From positions 4,201,363 to 4,265,362 of the forward strand of contig CM035806.1 of assembly GCA_020466095.1 (NCBI GenBank): a stretch of DNA of 64,000 bases, given 5' to 3'. Made by a program: the position numbers and the translations under genes. The stretch comes from Chlorops oryzae (lineage: Eukaryota; Arthropoda; Insecta; Diptera; Chloropidae). Below, piece by piece: positions 1 to 13,000 of the stretch; position 1 is the first letter of the stretch; the number at the start of each line of letters is the position of its first letter. The notes under the pieces are model-generated. The model searched no databases, was not told the origin of the DNA, and worked only from the letters and a program-made list of their open reading frames with translations.

Positions 1-189
1 ACATTTTATGCAAGCATGTACGTCATCAGTTGTAGAAGGGTTAACATTTTTAGGTGCGTAGTACGAAAATGAATGGTTTTTTTTTTTTCGATCTAAAGTT
101 TCCTTAAAAATGTTAAAAACTCAATCACTCACTCACATGAGTCAATTGTAATGAAAAACAAAAATCAAAAATAAAACAAAAAAAAAAAC

Positions 190-1046
190 AAGTAAGGGTG
201 TTATAGTCAGGCGAGCCTGACAATAGAATACCCGACACAGACACACATCTTCAAATAATTTTTAATATCAAGAGGTGTTTAAGACCATAAGGGGCCCCAT
301 ATACCGACTTTTGTTAAATTTCTTTATGAAAACCGCCCCTTTGCCACGCCCACTTTTCCAATTTTTCGGAATTCTAATCGGAAGTTTAAATATACGCCCA
401 AATTCTAAGTTTCATTGAAATATTTCGAAAAAGTCCGATTTTGGGGCAGTTTTGGGATTTTTGTGACAGACCCTAGTACTGGAGGTACCCTTAATAATGG
501 ACCGATCAAGGAAATTTTTTGGAAGGATGTTTATGGCTACAAAGGAAGCATAAGTGCCAAATTTCGTTCAAGTCCCATTTGAATTTCGGGTGTAGGAGAG
601 TTTTCGAAAAACGCCCTTCTGCCACGCCCACTTGTCCAATTTTTAGAAATCGTATTAATTGCCCTAAGATATGTTCAAATGTCAAATTCAACCCCATTAT
701 CTTGAAATACTCCAGTTTTAGAGCAGTTTTTGTGATTTTCGTAACAGACCCTAGTACTGGAGGTACCCCTAAAAATGGTCCGATCGGGTCCATTCTCGAA
801 CTTGTTCTTACTCATGTCCCCGTGAGCACGCATACCAAATTTTGTCGAGATAGCTCAACTCCTTCGATAAGAAAACTGTATACAAACAGACGGACAGACA
901 GACGGACATGTCTAAATCGAATCTCCTGGTGACGCTGATCATTTCTATATATATTTTGTATGGTCTATCTCGACTGGTTCTGGGTGTTACACACAACCAC
1001 ACAAACGCAATATACCCTCGACACAGAGTGTATCGGGTATAAAAAC
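190..1046 (+). repeat. Dispersed repeat with terminal hairpin, copy 1
   Basis: The element starts with AACAAGTAAGGGTGTTATAG and ends in an imperfect hairpin, TATACCCTCGACACAGAG followed by TGTATCGGGTATA. A second copy with the same start and end lies at 40583-40936. The body contains a duplicated segment: GCCACGCCCACTT and CAGACCCTAGTACTGGAGG each occur twice, about 260-270 bp apart. Near the 3' end it has the ACAGACGGACAGACAGACGG run that is common in intergenic repeats of flies. No coding capacity is credible. The class is unresolved; a Helitron-like or foldback element is possible. Confidence 0.7.
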
Positions 1047-1205
1047 AATAGAAATATATAGACTGTGCAAATTTCACGCTGAATACTCGTATGCCGAGCA
1101 ATTGAAAAGCTGCACAGCTTTCCTAATTCAAATGACCCTTTTTAGTGAGACTTTTTTTTAAGCCATCCAGGATACCATCGTGCAAATTGTTCGCTCTTCC
1201 ATCAA

Positions 1206-1242
1206 CAGGCATGCTCTAGATTCGATTACTAGAGCATGCCTG
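1206..1242. repeat. Perfect palindrome, 14-bp arms
   Basis: CAGGCATGCTCTAG is followed by a 9-nt loop and then by its exact reverse complement CTAGAGCATGCCTG. The arms are perfect. It could form a cruciform or RNA hairpin, or be an isolated inverted pair of element ends. Confidence 0.85.
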
Positions 1243-1947
1243 CAACTGTTCCTTTAAAACTTCAAGGCATTACAATATTCTACTCGAGGGAGGAAATTTT
1301 TTAAGGCAATCAATGAAAAGCAATACATAGTCTCTAAAATTCAAAACAATAGCAACTTAAGCACATAGTATAACAGTTTGTATAACAGTGAACAAAAGGA
1401 CCTTCTCAACTGTTTCACAATAATTGAAATGGAATTAACCAGCGAATATAATTGCAAATAGACATAAAAAAAACAAATCGAATCAATGCACAGAATAATC
1501 AACCATTGAGTGCATTCCAAGATGATCGCCAATGATCGCCAATGATCGAAGATCGAATGCGTACAGCCAAAAGGTGATAAGAAAATATGAAAAACAATGG
1601 TTTATACAGGTCCATAGACTGAACTGGCGACGCAGTGCAAATGAACCCAGTAAAAACTCACTCAAAACAACAATAGGCAAGAATTAAATAAATAAAATAA
1701 TTGAAAAAATTTAACACCACAAATCTATAAGCTATAATCTCTCCAAATTGAGTTGAGTGTGTCTACAAAGCGCTATCTCTTAAGAATGAAAGACGATTTA
1801 ATTCTTGTTCTATAAGATCAGGAAACTGGAAAACAGTCAAATCAGTACTTTAAGAACGACTTGAGGCGGCATAGGCAGGCACAGAAGTTTAAGAAAAAAA
1901 CTTTTAAGTTTTATAATCAAAAGAAAAAACGAAAAAAATTCCCGCAG

Positions 1948-2963
1948 GACGAACAGGCATATCAGCGCGTCGATACGATCGGCGATACGCTATCCACATC
2001 GAATACGGCGACCAGTTTAGATACGATATTGCCCGAGGATCCGGATCTTTTTCCAACGCAGACACAGACGCGCTTCAATTTGAACGACGAAGCGCCCTTG
2101 CAGTTTCGACGCGTTATCGAACTAAATGGTGTTAAGAAGAACAATAACAATCATCAGGACGTAACGACTCTTTTACCGCCCCCTATTCAACCACCACCAC
2201 CACCACCACATAAGCGCAGCAGTACGTCCATACTAACTGAGGAGGCGACACGCAGCAGGCAATCGCTCAAAGGATCGAGAGTATCCTTTGAAAAGAAAAG
2301 TTCTGCGGCTGGCGATGATAGCAGTGACGAGGATACCTTCGAGAAACGTCGCGCTGGATTCCAACAACAAAAGACAGTGAGCGTCGATAATAAGGGTATA
2401 CTTAAGGTAATAATAACAAAAAAAAATTCTTACTACCCATCACTGGAATGGATGATGTATCATCGTGCAATCGATTTATTCTCTCTTTGCAGGATCTTAA
2501 AAATATCTTGGCCAGCGATAATCGTCGTCAATTCCAATCGAAAAAACACGTTTCGTTGGACATCAACGGGACACGCCGCCTACAGGAACTGCTCAAAGAA
2601 TCATCGTCCGAGGACGAGTTCCGCAAGAATCGTCGCGACTTTCAATCGCGTAAACATCAAAGCTTGGATACACGTTTCAGTTTTGTCCTTGAGCACGTCT
2701 TACACGGTTCGAGCACCGATAGCGACGACGAGGGCGATAATGCCGAACACAAACGTCTAATACATCGTCCAAAGGATATTACGAAACCGGTGATTATCGA
2801 TCTTAAGGAATTGGAGAGCGGAAGTGACGACGACGATTTTGTGGCAAAGGTCCAAAATTTCCAATCACAGCGTACAATAAGCACAGATTCACGCAAGAGG
2901 TGAGTTCTAGTTCCATTTATCCTTCAAAACAAAAAATATCCTTCAAATTATAGTAAGGATTAA

Positions 2964-2996
<33 letters not shown>

Positions 2997-3960
2997 TTTA
3001 AGTCGTCTTAAGAAATATTTTTGCTTTGATCGACGGAATTCACGGTTGCATCGCTTATCATTATTTTATTTTTTTCTGTTTGGTTTCCTATCACTACCTC
3101 AAATATTATATAAATGAACCAGTGAATGACCTCATGTGAATGCCGCCGAACAATTGTAAACGCAAATATTTTTATTGAATACTGAAGATTCCAAAAAATT
3201 CAGCTTTAAAACTCCTTTTATTATATATTGTTGCGTTCAGTTCATGTCTTTGCGAAACACCGTTGAAGAATTCTCCTCGATCTATCTATCGAATATCCTT
3301 CTTATAATGACTCTTGAGATATAGTATTAAGATTAACTTATTACTCCTAAAAAATTTTTTTGATGATACACTAACACAAGAGCCCTCCCTGCCGGGAATA
3401 TTGCGATGGTAAAAAAATCAATACCGTCGGCTTAGAGTGTAAACCTGTACACCTGGGAGGGGGTTCATTTATAAAATATCGAAAAATTAACCAAATATAT
3501 TTTGGGTTTCCTTCCTAGGTTAGGTTAGGTTAGGTTAGGTTAGGTTGAACTGGATGGTCAGTGAGACCCGACATAGAACCAACGGTTCCGTAGCCATGCC
3601 AGTGTAAATTTTGAAACGGAATGTCGTTGAGTATAGTTTTTGAGGACGCATGCTTACCGCAGCATGCCAGTCCTCTTCGCGAAATTAAAGAGAGTAGAGA
3701 GGTTATACTCCGTCATACACTCTGAGTCGATGAGCCAGGGTTCCCCGAACAGTTGAAGTCTCGTTCTGGCATAAGCTGGGCAGTGGCAAAAAATGTGCTC
3801 GACTGTTTCTCGTGCCCCAGGTTCAGAGCATCTTCTGCACTCGTCGGAGTCTTCCTAAGATGAAAATGTTTTTTGAAGCAGTTTTTTTTTTTTTTTTGTC
3901 TCTTTTCCAGTTATGAATTAGCAGATTTACACTCTAAGCCGACGATATAACATGGAGCTA

Positions 3961-4002
<42 letters not shown>

Positions 4003-7000
4003 CTTGTCTTTACATAAACCATTTTTTGTTTCAAACCAAGCACTCACTCTTCATTCGACTTAGCTGTATCCTATTTATTTCTTTTTTTCCTTGATTCCCT
4101 CTGTCATTGCAATCTCTTTCAATAGTTATCGCCTCTACGAAATGGATGAAATGGGACATAGAAAAAGCGAAAGCCTTCGCAATGCAGTTCCCTTCGTTCG
4201 TCAAATCACCGAGGATGGCAAGCCCAAATTGGAGGTCTATCGTCCAACGACGAATCCGATTTTCATATGGACACAGGTGAGCGTAAGACGAAATTGTGCA
4301 TTAACTGTGCGTGTAAATCATTGTGCGAGACCTTGAAGTTTATAGCTATCAGAGCGCATAAATCGCAGGCAGGTCAACGCTTAATTTATATGCACTCGAG
4401 TGTAATTAGCTTAACTGCTGGAAACCAAACGGGTTGGATATAGGGTTGGATTGATGAGATGTGATGTGATGTGATGATGACGGTTCGAATGGATTGGATC
4501 GTAAAGGTTTTTTAAGTAATGAAAACCACAGGTGACGGACGACTCCTGGCATCAAATGCCATCAAAAGTTCAGTCAGTTCAGAGTCAGTTCGATTCAATG
4601 AAGTACTACGCGACGCTCGTATTCGACTTTAATCCTTCGCATAATCAGTAGCGACTCAATCGCCCAATCGCTCAATCGGTCAGCCGTTCAATCGCTGGAA
4701 AACAAAGAAATTTTTTTCAATCGCGATCGGTTATTTGCTCTCATTGTTTTTTTTCTTCTTCTTCTTCTTCTTTTTGTTCAATTGTTTTTGTAAATTAAAT
4801 TATCTCCTTTTTTTTGGTTTTTTTTTTTTGCTAAAGTTGTTGTTTTTGTTATTGGTGCAGCTTCCAGCCAAGTGTAACGGAAGCATATAAAAACAACGTG
4901 ATACGGCATTGGCATACATGTAAATACAAGCAAACAGAAGGAAGATATGTCCAAATCGATGAGATTCCTAACCAGTTAAATTGGGTTTTGAGCAGTCTTC
5001 GAATAAGAAAATGGCAATGACCTTCGTCCATTGATGATTGTTTTTGTATTTGTTGTTGTTGTTGTTGTCAAGGATGTCCAAACGAAATCCTACTGTATCT
5101 CTAAAAATTTTATACACTAGTTAGATTAGGCAAATAGCTCCTTTAATCTAGCCAGCATTCCTTCCTTCAAGTACAATCAATATCAATTGGAATAATAGGA
5201 AGTTTGCCGTGTATTTTTTTTTTTTTTTTTTTGCAATGTGATCAAAATAAAAACTTTATTTGGTAGGTACCTATAGTCAAAACAATTGAAATGTAAAGCA
5301 CAAATTCAATTGACGCATTCTTTTTCAGAAGTTTTGCTAAAATGCTTCATTATCGTAAGTGCAACAGGTTTGCCAAACCAATGATCGAACCAATATCAAG
5401 AATAAGTGACTGTTCTCACTATGTTACTTATACAATTCTATTTTCCCCCAGTTCAGTTCATAATATTACAAACGAATACATTTTTCCACGAACACACGTG
5501 TTCCTTACAATAATTTCCCCTTCGCTCAATAAGCTCAATATTTTCTCGGAAGTCGCTTTCCCGTACACTCGGCGGCTAACGATTCTCATTAGCTCCCCCT
5601 GCAGGAAATGTGAATAGTGAATATATAGTCTTTCACTACCGACCGTGTCGCCGGTAGGTACTACTGACCAGCTGTACCCTTTGCATTTGCTTCGCCCGTT
5701 AGACATTTAACATTGAGTTGTCATTGAATGTCAACAGTAGACAAATGAGCTATTGATGAATTATTGACGAGGTACTGACTTTGACAACATATGGAGACAT
5801 TTGTACTACTGAGTCTGTACTCCTTTACAACTGATTTGGCACTTTTTGATATTTCTTTCGAGCTATCCGATTTTTTCGAGTGGCTGCCTTCTATTCAGCT
5901 TGACAATCGCCATATTGAGAAATACCGCTGGTATACATATAGAAAAATGAAACTGAATACATTCGGTTGACATGCTATACCTGATGTCAATAGATCCCTC
6001 GTCTATAAACGACGATACTTCGAGTATGATTCTGATCCCTTATTAGTTACGATCATATAAGAGACAGCTTTCTGCGAGTTATAACAAAGAAAAATATAAT
6101 ATGTTGAAAAAATATTATGGCCAAAATTCTTTTAATGCCTAAATTTCTGTCATCTGTCGAACGAAAATCGATGTTTCGTAATAAGAGCAAATCAAATAAA
6201 TGAACAATAACTTTTACCATAAAAATTAACTGAATACATCGAATACAATACTCTAGTCAATTGAGAAAAAATCGATATTACCAAACTTCCATCTTGTTTA
6301 CTCGCAAATTACAGTAACATTTTGTCTTGTTTGCAAGACAGACAAGATAAGACAACAATGTATACCGTAATTGCGAAGGAAAAAAATTAAGTTTTGTTAA
6401 TCATATGATTTCAATAATTGTCTATTCGAGTACGAGTATTATTATTTCGTTATTAAGTAACATTTGTTTGCGCTTAAAATGATAAATTATAAGTATTTGA
6501 AAAAATATTAATAACGAATTTCAAGTGAATAAAGAAAAGCTTAATTCATAATCTGGAAGGAGATTTTTAGAAGAAGAAAAAAAAAAAAATGTGCTTTTCA
6601 ATTGTCCAATGATTATTGGAATCCGAACATTGTGTGGTAGAAATGCGTTCAGAAAAAAAAATTAAACCTTTTTAGAGAGTATTTTTTGAAAGGAGAAATA
6701 ATTTAAGTGAAGCATTTCATAAGGTAAATTCCATCATTTCGGTTTTGAATGGGATATTTCTCATTGGAGACAGAACAAGTCAGTGTGTCTCTCGGATAGA
6801 TCGGTCGGCATGTCGTTTAAATCGTGCATTAGATGTCCTTGTCTCTGCTTCGGTTAAATTTCCAAATTGCAAATGCCAATTGCCAATTGCCCTAACATTC
6901 TCTATTGACCTTGTTATGATTTGTTAAACCGGTTTCCAACATAGGAAATACGCATGAACGTATGTTATAAGCGGAAAACGAAAAATCGTATTTGAGTGAA

Positions 7001-8945
7001 TTTATTTTGGTTCTCTGATCGAGCCCGTCAGTAGTGCATGCGTAGTGTTCCCAGTTCCCAGTTATTGTAAATTAAATCGAACGTTAAGCGTAAAATATCG
7101 CGAAAATGAAATTTCTAATGCGCGCGGATACTCATGTATCCTTGGCAGTACCAGCTGATGAGCCTGAAGCTAAAATTGTCTTCCCACAGGTCTCTTCTTT
7201 TCCGTGTATTCACATTCACAATTCAAATCTTCGTTAATTTAATTGAATTTTCTTTCGCTTGATAATTGATTGATTATGATTAACAGGTGCTAGCTGCACT
7301 CAGCGTTTCTTTGGGGTCTTTGGTCGTTGGCTTTTCGGCTGGTTACACTTCACCCGCACTTATTTCAATGACGAATATCAATGTAACAAGTTTTCCAGTA
7401 TCAGCTCAAGAGGTAAGTGTCCTAAATGGTGTTGAATAAATGCATCCCAAAAAAAAAAACGAATTTTTTTTTTTTTTTTTTTTTAGGCTTCTTGGATCGG
7501 AGGTCTTATGCCATTGGCTGCCCTTTTCGGTGGCTTAGTTGGTGGTCCACTGCTCGAGCATTTCGGACGTCGTAATACAATTTTGGGTATAGCTGTACCA
7601 TTTATTATATCCTGGCTGATTATTGCGTGTGCCGTAAATGTTGCTATGGTCCTAGCAGGACGTGCTTTAACTGGTTTCTGCGTTGGTGTAACATCATTAT
7701 CGCTGCCAGTCTATTTGGGCGAGATCATTCAACCGGAAGTGCGTGGAACTCTGGGTCTAATGCCACCTGCTTTCGGTAATATCGGTATATTGCTGGTCTT
7801 CATTGCGGGTTCGTTTATGGATTGGTCTATATTGGCATTTCTGGGTGCTGCACTTCCAGTTCCTTTCTTCATTTTAATGTTTCTTATACCGGAGACACCG
7901 CGCTGGTTCGTTGCACACAATCGCGAAGATCGTGCAAGGAAGGCTCTCATTTGGCTGCGCGGCCGGGCTGCTGATGTCGAGCCAGAGCTAAGAGGTCTGA
8001 TGCGTTCACAGGCCGAATCGGATCGACAAGGAACACAAAATGTCTTATTTGAGCTTCTCAAGCTGAACAATCTGAAACCATTATCGATTTCGTTGGGATT
8101 GATGCTTTTCCAACAATTGAGTGGCATTAATGCTGTTATCTTCTATACGGTAACAATATTCCAGGCATCGGGTTCTCAGCTAGAAGCGAACATTTGCACA
8201 ATCATTGTTGGTGCTGTGAATTTTATTGCCGTATTCATTGCTACACTACTCATCGATCGTTTGGGACGCAAGGTGAGCAAATATTTTTTTTGTATCGAAT
8301 TTTTATATTTTATCCAATTTTTTTTATTTTTTTTATTTTATTTAATCCATTTAATTGCTTTTCGACAGATGCTCTTGTATATTTCCGATGCTGCTATGGT
8401 TCTCACTCTATTTACGCTGGGCGGCTTCTTTTACTGTAAAAGTGTTGGCATGGAAATCGTTACCGTTGGTTGGTTGCCTCTAGCCAGTTTGGTCGTTTAT
8501 GTTCTTGGCTTCTCAATGGGCTTTGGACCGATTCCTTGGCTCATGATGGGTGAAATTTTGCCCGCAAAAATACGTGGAACCGCTGCATCGGTTGCCACCG
8601 CATTCAATTGGCTTTGTACATTCGCGGTCACCAAGGCCTTCCAAGATATGATGGGTAGGCGGAATTTCATCTTTTAAATGGATTAATGGTTTTTCATTTT
8701 TTTTTTTTTTTTTTTTTTTTCATTTTGTGTTTTTTTTCTTAAATTCACTCATTTTAGACACGATGGGAATACATGGTGCCTTTTGGCTTTTCGGCTGTGC
8801 TTGTATCGTTGCATTATTCTTTGTGATATTCAGTGTTCCGGAAACTCAAGGCAAGACACTCGAAGATATCGAACGCAAGATGATGGGACGAGTCCGGCGT
8901 ATGTCGTCGGTGGCCAATATAAAGCCGCTCTCCTTTAACATGTAA
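1948..8945 (+). CDS. Tret1: Facilitated trehalose transporter Tret1 (long isoform, 5' partial)
   Basis: Major-facilitator sugar transporter that moves trehalose across the plasma membrane, for example from fat body to haemolymph. Exons: 1948-2406, 2493-2899, 4126-4276, 7287-7412, 7487-8272, 8369-8654, 8758-8945. All junctions are GT-AG with consistent phases, giving 800 residues here; the N-terminal exon lies off the window (the fly orthologue is about 857 aa). The first three exons encode the long cytosolic tail, with a [17 protein letters not shown] block and four repeats of an acidic segment followed by FQ..K..S.D. The rest is the 12-TM domain with GRR after TM2, [32 protein letters not shown] and the C-terminal [18 protein letters not shown]. 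Recognised from memory of Drosophila Tret1-1. Confidence 0.95.
3424..3945. mobile_element. TIR element (TA-flanked) in Tret1 intron
   Basis: TIRs CCGTCGGCTTAGAGTGTAAA (left) and TTTACACTCTAAGCCGACGA (right) agree at nearly every position. TA flanks both ends (3422-3423 and 3946-3947), as in Tc1/mariner-like insertions. It encodes nothing of its own and carries a LINE fragment in its middle. Confidence 0.75.
3516..3862 (-). mobile_element. 5'-truncated LINE, C-terminus with (AACCT)n tail
   Basis: On the minus strand a frame encodes [20 protein letters not shown] followed by [14 protein letters not shown], the CCHC-type segment found at the C-terminus of I/Jockey/R1-like LINE reverse transcriptases. 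It ends at a stop shortly after. About 110 nt downstream lies the tail (AACCT)n, read on the plus strand as TAGGT repeats at 3516-3545. A short 3' remnant ending in a simple repeat is typical of a 5'-truncated LINE insertion. It sits inside the TIR element 3424-3945. Confidence 0.75.
4277..7105. other. Large Tret1 intron upstream of the alternative first exon
   Basis: No exon is supported. The stretch holds a (GATGT)n-like run near 4458-4475, a CAATCG-rich segment (4645-4695) and poly-T tracts (4741-4840, 5214-5232). The 4540-4700 region is less AT-rich and rich in TCAGT-like sequences; it might be a promoter or 5' UTR exon, but nothing proves it. Confidence 0.4.
7028..7032 (+). promoter_or_regulatory. 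Possible initiator of the short Tret1 transcript
   Basis: TCAGT, matching the insect initiator consensus, lies 76 bp upstream of the short-isoform ATG. No TATA box or clear DPE is seen at the expected spacing. The assignment rests only on position and a short motif. Confidence 0.3.
7106..7189 (+). CDS. Tret1: Tret1 alternative first exon (short isoform)
   Basis: This ATG exon encodes 28 residues beginning [12 protein letters not shown], followed by a GT donor in phase 0. It joins the acceptor at 7287, the first exon shared with the long isoform, and yields a 489-aa protein made almost only of the transporter domain. Drosophila Tret1 short forms begin with nearly the same [11 protein letters not shown] sequence, so this is a conserved alternative promoter and exon. 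It lies only 97 bp upstream of the common exon. The short form lacks the repeated phospho-site tail. Confidence 0.93.
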
Positions 8946-9479
8946 AAAAATGTATGCTTGGACGTTCGCGATTTGTGCGCGTGATGTGCTTTCAAGACCA
9001 AATATTAGTTTAGTTTAGCTAATTAGGAAACTTAGGAGACTAGCTGAAATCTTCCTTCCTGTGTGCCAGAAGTAAGCCTTTTCGTACTTAGAATTAAGCG
9101 ATTTGAAGATATTTGCGTGATGATGATGATGATTGAATGTTGAAGTCCATCATTTCGGTGATTATGTGACGATGATGATGAGGAGCAATTGCGGAAGACA
9201 TTTACCAACAAACAAAGATGATCCCAAGAGATTGACTATGTAAAGAATGAATTCGTGATAAAGAGAAATTTTACCCGGTTAACGTTGTACTTAGTTTGCT
9301 CCTCTCTCTCAAACACACAAACAGAAACAAACAAACAAAAAATATGTTATTAAATTTGTTAGACTAGAATTTGACTTAAGTGAAAATTCAACTTTCATAT
9401 TTGAAGGTTGAGTAACTAAAATCTAATGGCGGCTTTTATGTAATGCTTAGCATGGTAACTGCTATATTGAATATCAAAA

Positions 9480-9485
9480 AATAAA
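9480..9485 (+). terminator. Poly(A) signal of Tret1
   Basis: First canonical AATAAA downstream of the Tret1 stop codon, giving a 3' UTR of about 540-560 nt. No other gene starts nearby on this strand. Confidence 0.55.
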
Positions 9486-9652
9486 ATGATTAAGAGACAA
9501 AATTACTTTTATAAAGTATTTTTACCGATTCTCAGTGTTTTAAATGATGAAACTGGTCAAACAAACTCAAAGGATATTCGTGAAATCCGTGAACACGATC
9601 GTTACAACGATTATATAACGAAATATATCGGATTTTCGAAGAGTATCAAATA

Positions 9653-9793
9653 TAGTATTCCCCGGATATAAGCACTGTGCAAAATGCACAAAATATAGTG
9701 CCTATAAGCAGGGCTTCTTGTAAGAAAATTTAAGCCAAACGACAAAAATTCGCGTGCATATAAGCGGGGAATGCTTATATCCGGAGAATACTG
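9653..9793. mobile_element. Pogo-like MITE, TA flanks
   Basis: TIRs (T/C)AGTATTC(C/T)CCGGATATAAGCA face each other, with TA on both sides (9651-9652, 9794-9795). At 141 bp it is too small for coding. The CAGTA-start TIR plus TA target resembles pogo/Tigger-type elements. Confidence 0.7.
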
Positions 9794-9851
9794 TAATATC
9801 AAAATGAAAACAAAGTCCGTGAAAGAGATTAAATTATCTCGCAGGCATATA

Positions 9852-10024
9852 CAGTAGAGTACGGATAAATGCAACACGTTTTTTGCTCGAATTCTTGTTC
9901 ACTTATGCGTTCTTTGCATTAATCCGTGCATGTTTTCATGGGAACTCATAAAAAAGGCTTTAAAGCACCTTGCACTTATGAGGTTTTTGCATTTATTCGT
10001 GTTGCATTTATCCGTAGTTCACTG
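9852..10024. mobile_element. Second pogo-like MITE, TA flanks
   Basis: The left TIR CAGTAGAGTACGGATAAATG and the right TIR (CAGTGAACTACGGATAAATG when reverse-complemented) both continue into CAACACG. TA lies at 9850-9851 and 10025-10026. The element is 173 bp and lies 58 bp from the preceding MITE. Only the outer CAGT and the CGGATAAATG-type core are shared, so these are separate families. Confidence 0.75.
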
Positions 10025-10026
10025 TA

Positions 10027-13000
10027 GTTCCAAATTGGCATATAGTTTTCCATCGAAAAATTGTGTCAATGTGTCGTCACACCTGCTATTATCAAGATTA
10101 CTTCGGTTTTCCCTAAGATCGTTTTATCCCCTTTAGAACTACTGTTGACAAAATTATTCAATATCTTTCAAGAGCTATCTTACCCATTACTTGAACTCGA
10201 CATATAGCACAAATATCACATTCAACGTCCCAGCTCCACCTGAAAGTAGATAATTTCGGTATTCAAAAAGAAAAATGATAGCTATCAATGGGTATGCTTC
10301 AGTCTGAAAGCAAAACATACATTGCCACTGCATTCCACTTCTTCAGCGTAAACATTTTTCCCCCTTCCTCGGTCTTATCTAAAGAGTTCTCACTCTCATC
10401 GGCCATATCGCAAATCTATACGAACGTTTGAAATTGTATCAAATTTTTATATTTCAATCATGTAGAAGCTGCTGTCACTTCGCAAAAAAAAATGTTTTCC
10501 ACCTTGAAGTAAAGACTCACAATTAGTAATCTAACAAATCACAAATTTGTCGGTTCAGCCTTCAAATGCTCACAAAGCTTGTAACACACAGCACAATGTG
10601 TGTTAACAAAAATCTTTGCATATAATGTAGTCTTATAAAAGTTTTTTTTTATAAAAAGAATGTTATTTTTCACCTATTTTAGTTTTTTATATTCATCTAA
10701 CACTGGATGTGCAGAATAATCCAATTTCTGACATCAAGCAAAAAGTAGGGAGTGCATCATGTCAATATGGCCGGTTAAAAAAAATTTTCTACTTCACTAA
10801 AGAACAGCTGACATCGATTTTTAGTGATGGACTTTTTTTGAAAAATGTTGGACTCGCTACAAAATTACCGATACAAGTACTTATTACAAAAAGTAGCAGA
10901 AAATGACTCAAAGGATAAATTTATGGCTTTCTTTTGCAAAAAAAAAATTGATTAATTCCTTAAAACATATCTCGATAAAATACAAAATCTTAAATTAAAA
11001 CTGTTCATCAAAAAAAAATGACGCAAGGACTCAGAACATTCTAGCACCTCTACGAATATGTTTTGTTGTTTTTACTGCCACATATGATACGACTCCGTTA
11101 TAATAATTGATAAAAATTTAAACAATTAAAGCACAGTACATTTTGAAGTTGACTTTCTAAACTGAGTGTTATACACAAACTCAAGTAATTTTTAAAATGT
11201 TCTAAAAAAATTATCGGCTTCTTTTAAAATTTTATAAAAATGGTATAAAAGTCATAAGAACTGTATACGTAAATCTCAAAACTTCAAAAATGGACTCATC
11301 TTTATCCACTACGACATATGTATACATACTCCGTTTATTTTATAAAAAGTACAATTTTAAAAGTATTTTGGTCCTTTCTAACTCGAGAACGTCAGACTTT
11401 AAACGAATTATTTTCAATGTTTTGTTATTTTCAGTAAATGATTTTTAATTAGAAAATCTGTGCTCTATTTCTTTGTCATGCATTCAAAAATGGGATTTTT
11501 CGAAGTAACTACTTGATATCGATGTTCACTTTTTCGAGTACGCATAGCCGCCTTAACATACAATTGGAAAGTGAAAACTTTCATCGTTCAGAATGAAATG
11601 TATTAATATCGTATAAATTGTTTCCGACATCCTTTTCAACGCAGTGTTGACATTGAATACACGAAAATCTTGTTCAGGATGAGTAATATTGAATCGATGT
11701 AATTTAACATTTTTACAATAGACATTTATTCAAATAAGACTATACATATTAGTTCGCATTTTAGCTTGGTTATACATACACCAATAGTGTTAATAAGTAG
11801 GTAAAGATAAATTTTAACATCCGTTTCCAGCAAAAGAAAATTGTTATTAAATAAACTTACATATAAATTTAAGGTTTCGCCACATAAGGGGGTAGCTTTG
11901 GCCTCCAATCCTGAGTTGTAGAATATGTTATCGTACTTAAAAAATTTTTAATGATGGAGATACGAAATTTTGTATTAATTTGTACAAAGATTTTTTCGGT
12001 AATAGCATGAACGATGTAATAAAAATACAGACCATTTACACGTTTAGCTGTTTACACATAATCGCATTTAGATTTGCATCCTAAAATGCGCATTTTAAAA
12101 TTGGTGTCTACACTACAGTATTTCGCATTTAGCATTTTTGAAATCAGCTGATTCTCCGCCATGATCAGAGCTGCCCAAAGTGGTAGCTTTCAATGGAATG
12201 AGGTAAAAGAAAATCTTTTCACACGCATGAAACTGTACGAAGATGAAAAAGGAAAAAATCTGTCGCAAACCCTGCAGTAAATATCACTAGTGCTAGTCAT
12301 TCTTGTACTAGTGACCATCTGTACCTGTGAGTCTTCTAATTAAAGTTTCTATCAACGTATATGCGAGATGAATCAATGCTGACACTAGTGCGCTACAGTA
12401 TAAAGTATAAATTTACTGAGTGAACAACAAAAATTTATGCGAAAAAAAGGGAAATAAAACAGAGCGACAGTTCTTGTTCATATTGTTCATATTTTTTCCA
12501 TATTATCTTAAAAATGACAGCTTAAATTAAGATAAACAAGTCTTCATATATTTGAAAATGCTCAAGAATCTCTGTTAAAGCAATTTCCTCATCTAAAATG
12601 ATTCAATTTGTGCAGCAGAAAAGTGGTGGACTCTAAGCCCTGTGCGGTAGAATAGGTAGAATGACAATTGGGGGAAATTATAAGGTAGATCTACCGCATA
12701 TGTGATAGAAGTGGCCACTGGTTCCTAGCTTGATGAAAAAATTTTTTTAAGCTCATTCACACTTGAAGCTACCACTTTGAGCAGCTAATTTCATATCCAT
12801 TCTCTGGTTATTTTGTCTCTGATGCACCATGGTATCATAGGGGTAATTAGTCCGCATTTATGCAGGGTAATAAAGGAAATTTGTAGAGGCAATGTAAATT
12901 TTTCAAATCAGTGGAATGACGAACTTCGAAGCTGGACGTGTTGTCGCTCTGTTTTAAATTTTTGTTCTATTTTCGTATAATTTTTGGTTTTCACTCAGTT

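Larger units (their letters stand above)
1..1947. other. Upstream/intronic region of Tret1
   Basis: No coding exon is visible here. The stretch holds a dispersed repeat (190-1046), a perfect 14-bp-arm palindrome (1206-1242) and AT-rich sequence. It most likely belongs to the intron before the first visible Tret1 exon, because that exon opens with a splice acceptor at 1946-1947 and lacks an initiator ATG. Confidence 0.5.
2900..4125. other. Tret1 intron with nested TEs and long A/T runs
   Basis: The intron runs between the phase-2 donor at 2900 and the acceptor at 4124-4125. It contains a TIR element (3424-3945) that itself contains a truncated LINE, and poly(A) runs near 2970 and 3963-4000. 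Confidence 0.8.

Noticed and set aside
519..932. 137-aa and antisense 95-aa open frames
   Set aside because: They fall inside the dispersed repeat and are not kept in its second copy.
3516..3545. Telomere-like repeat
   Set aside because: The 5-bp TAGGT unit adjoins LINE coding sequence and reads as its 3' tail, not as a telomeric TTAGG array.
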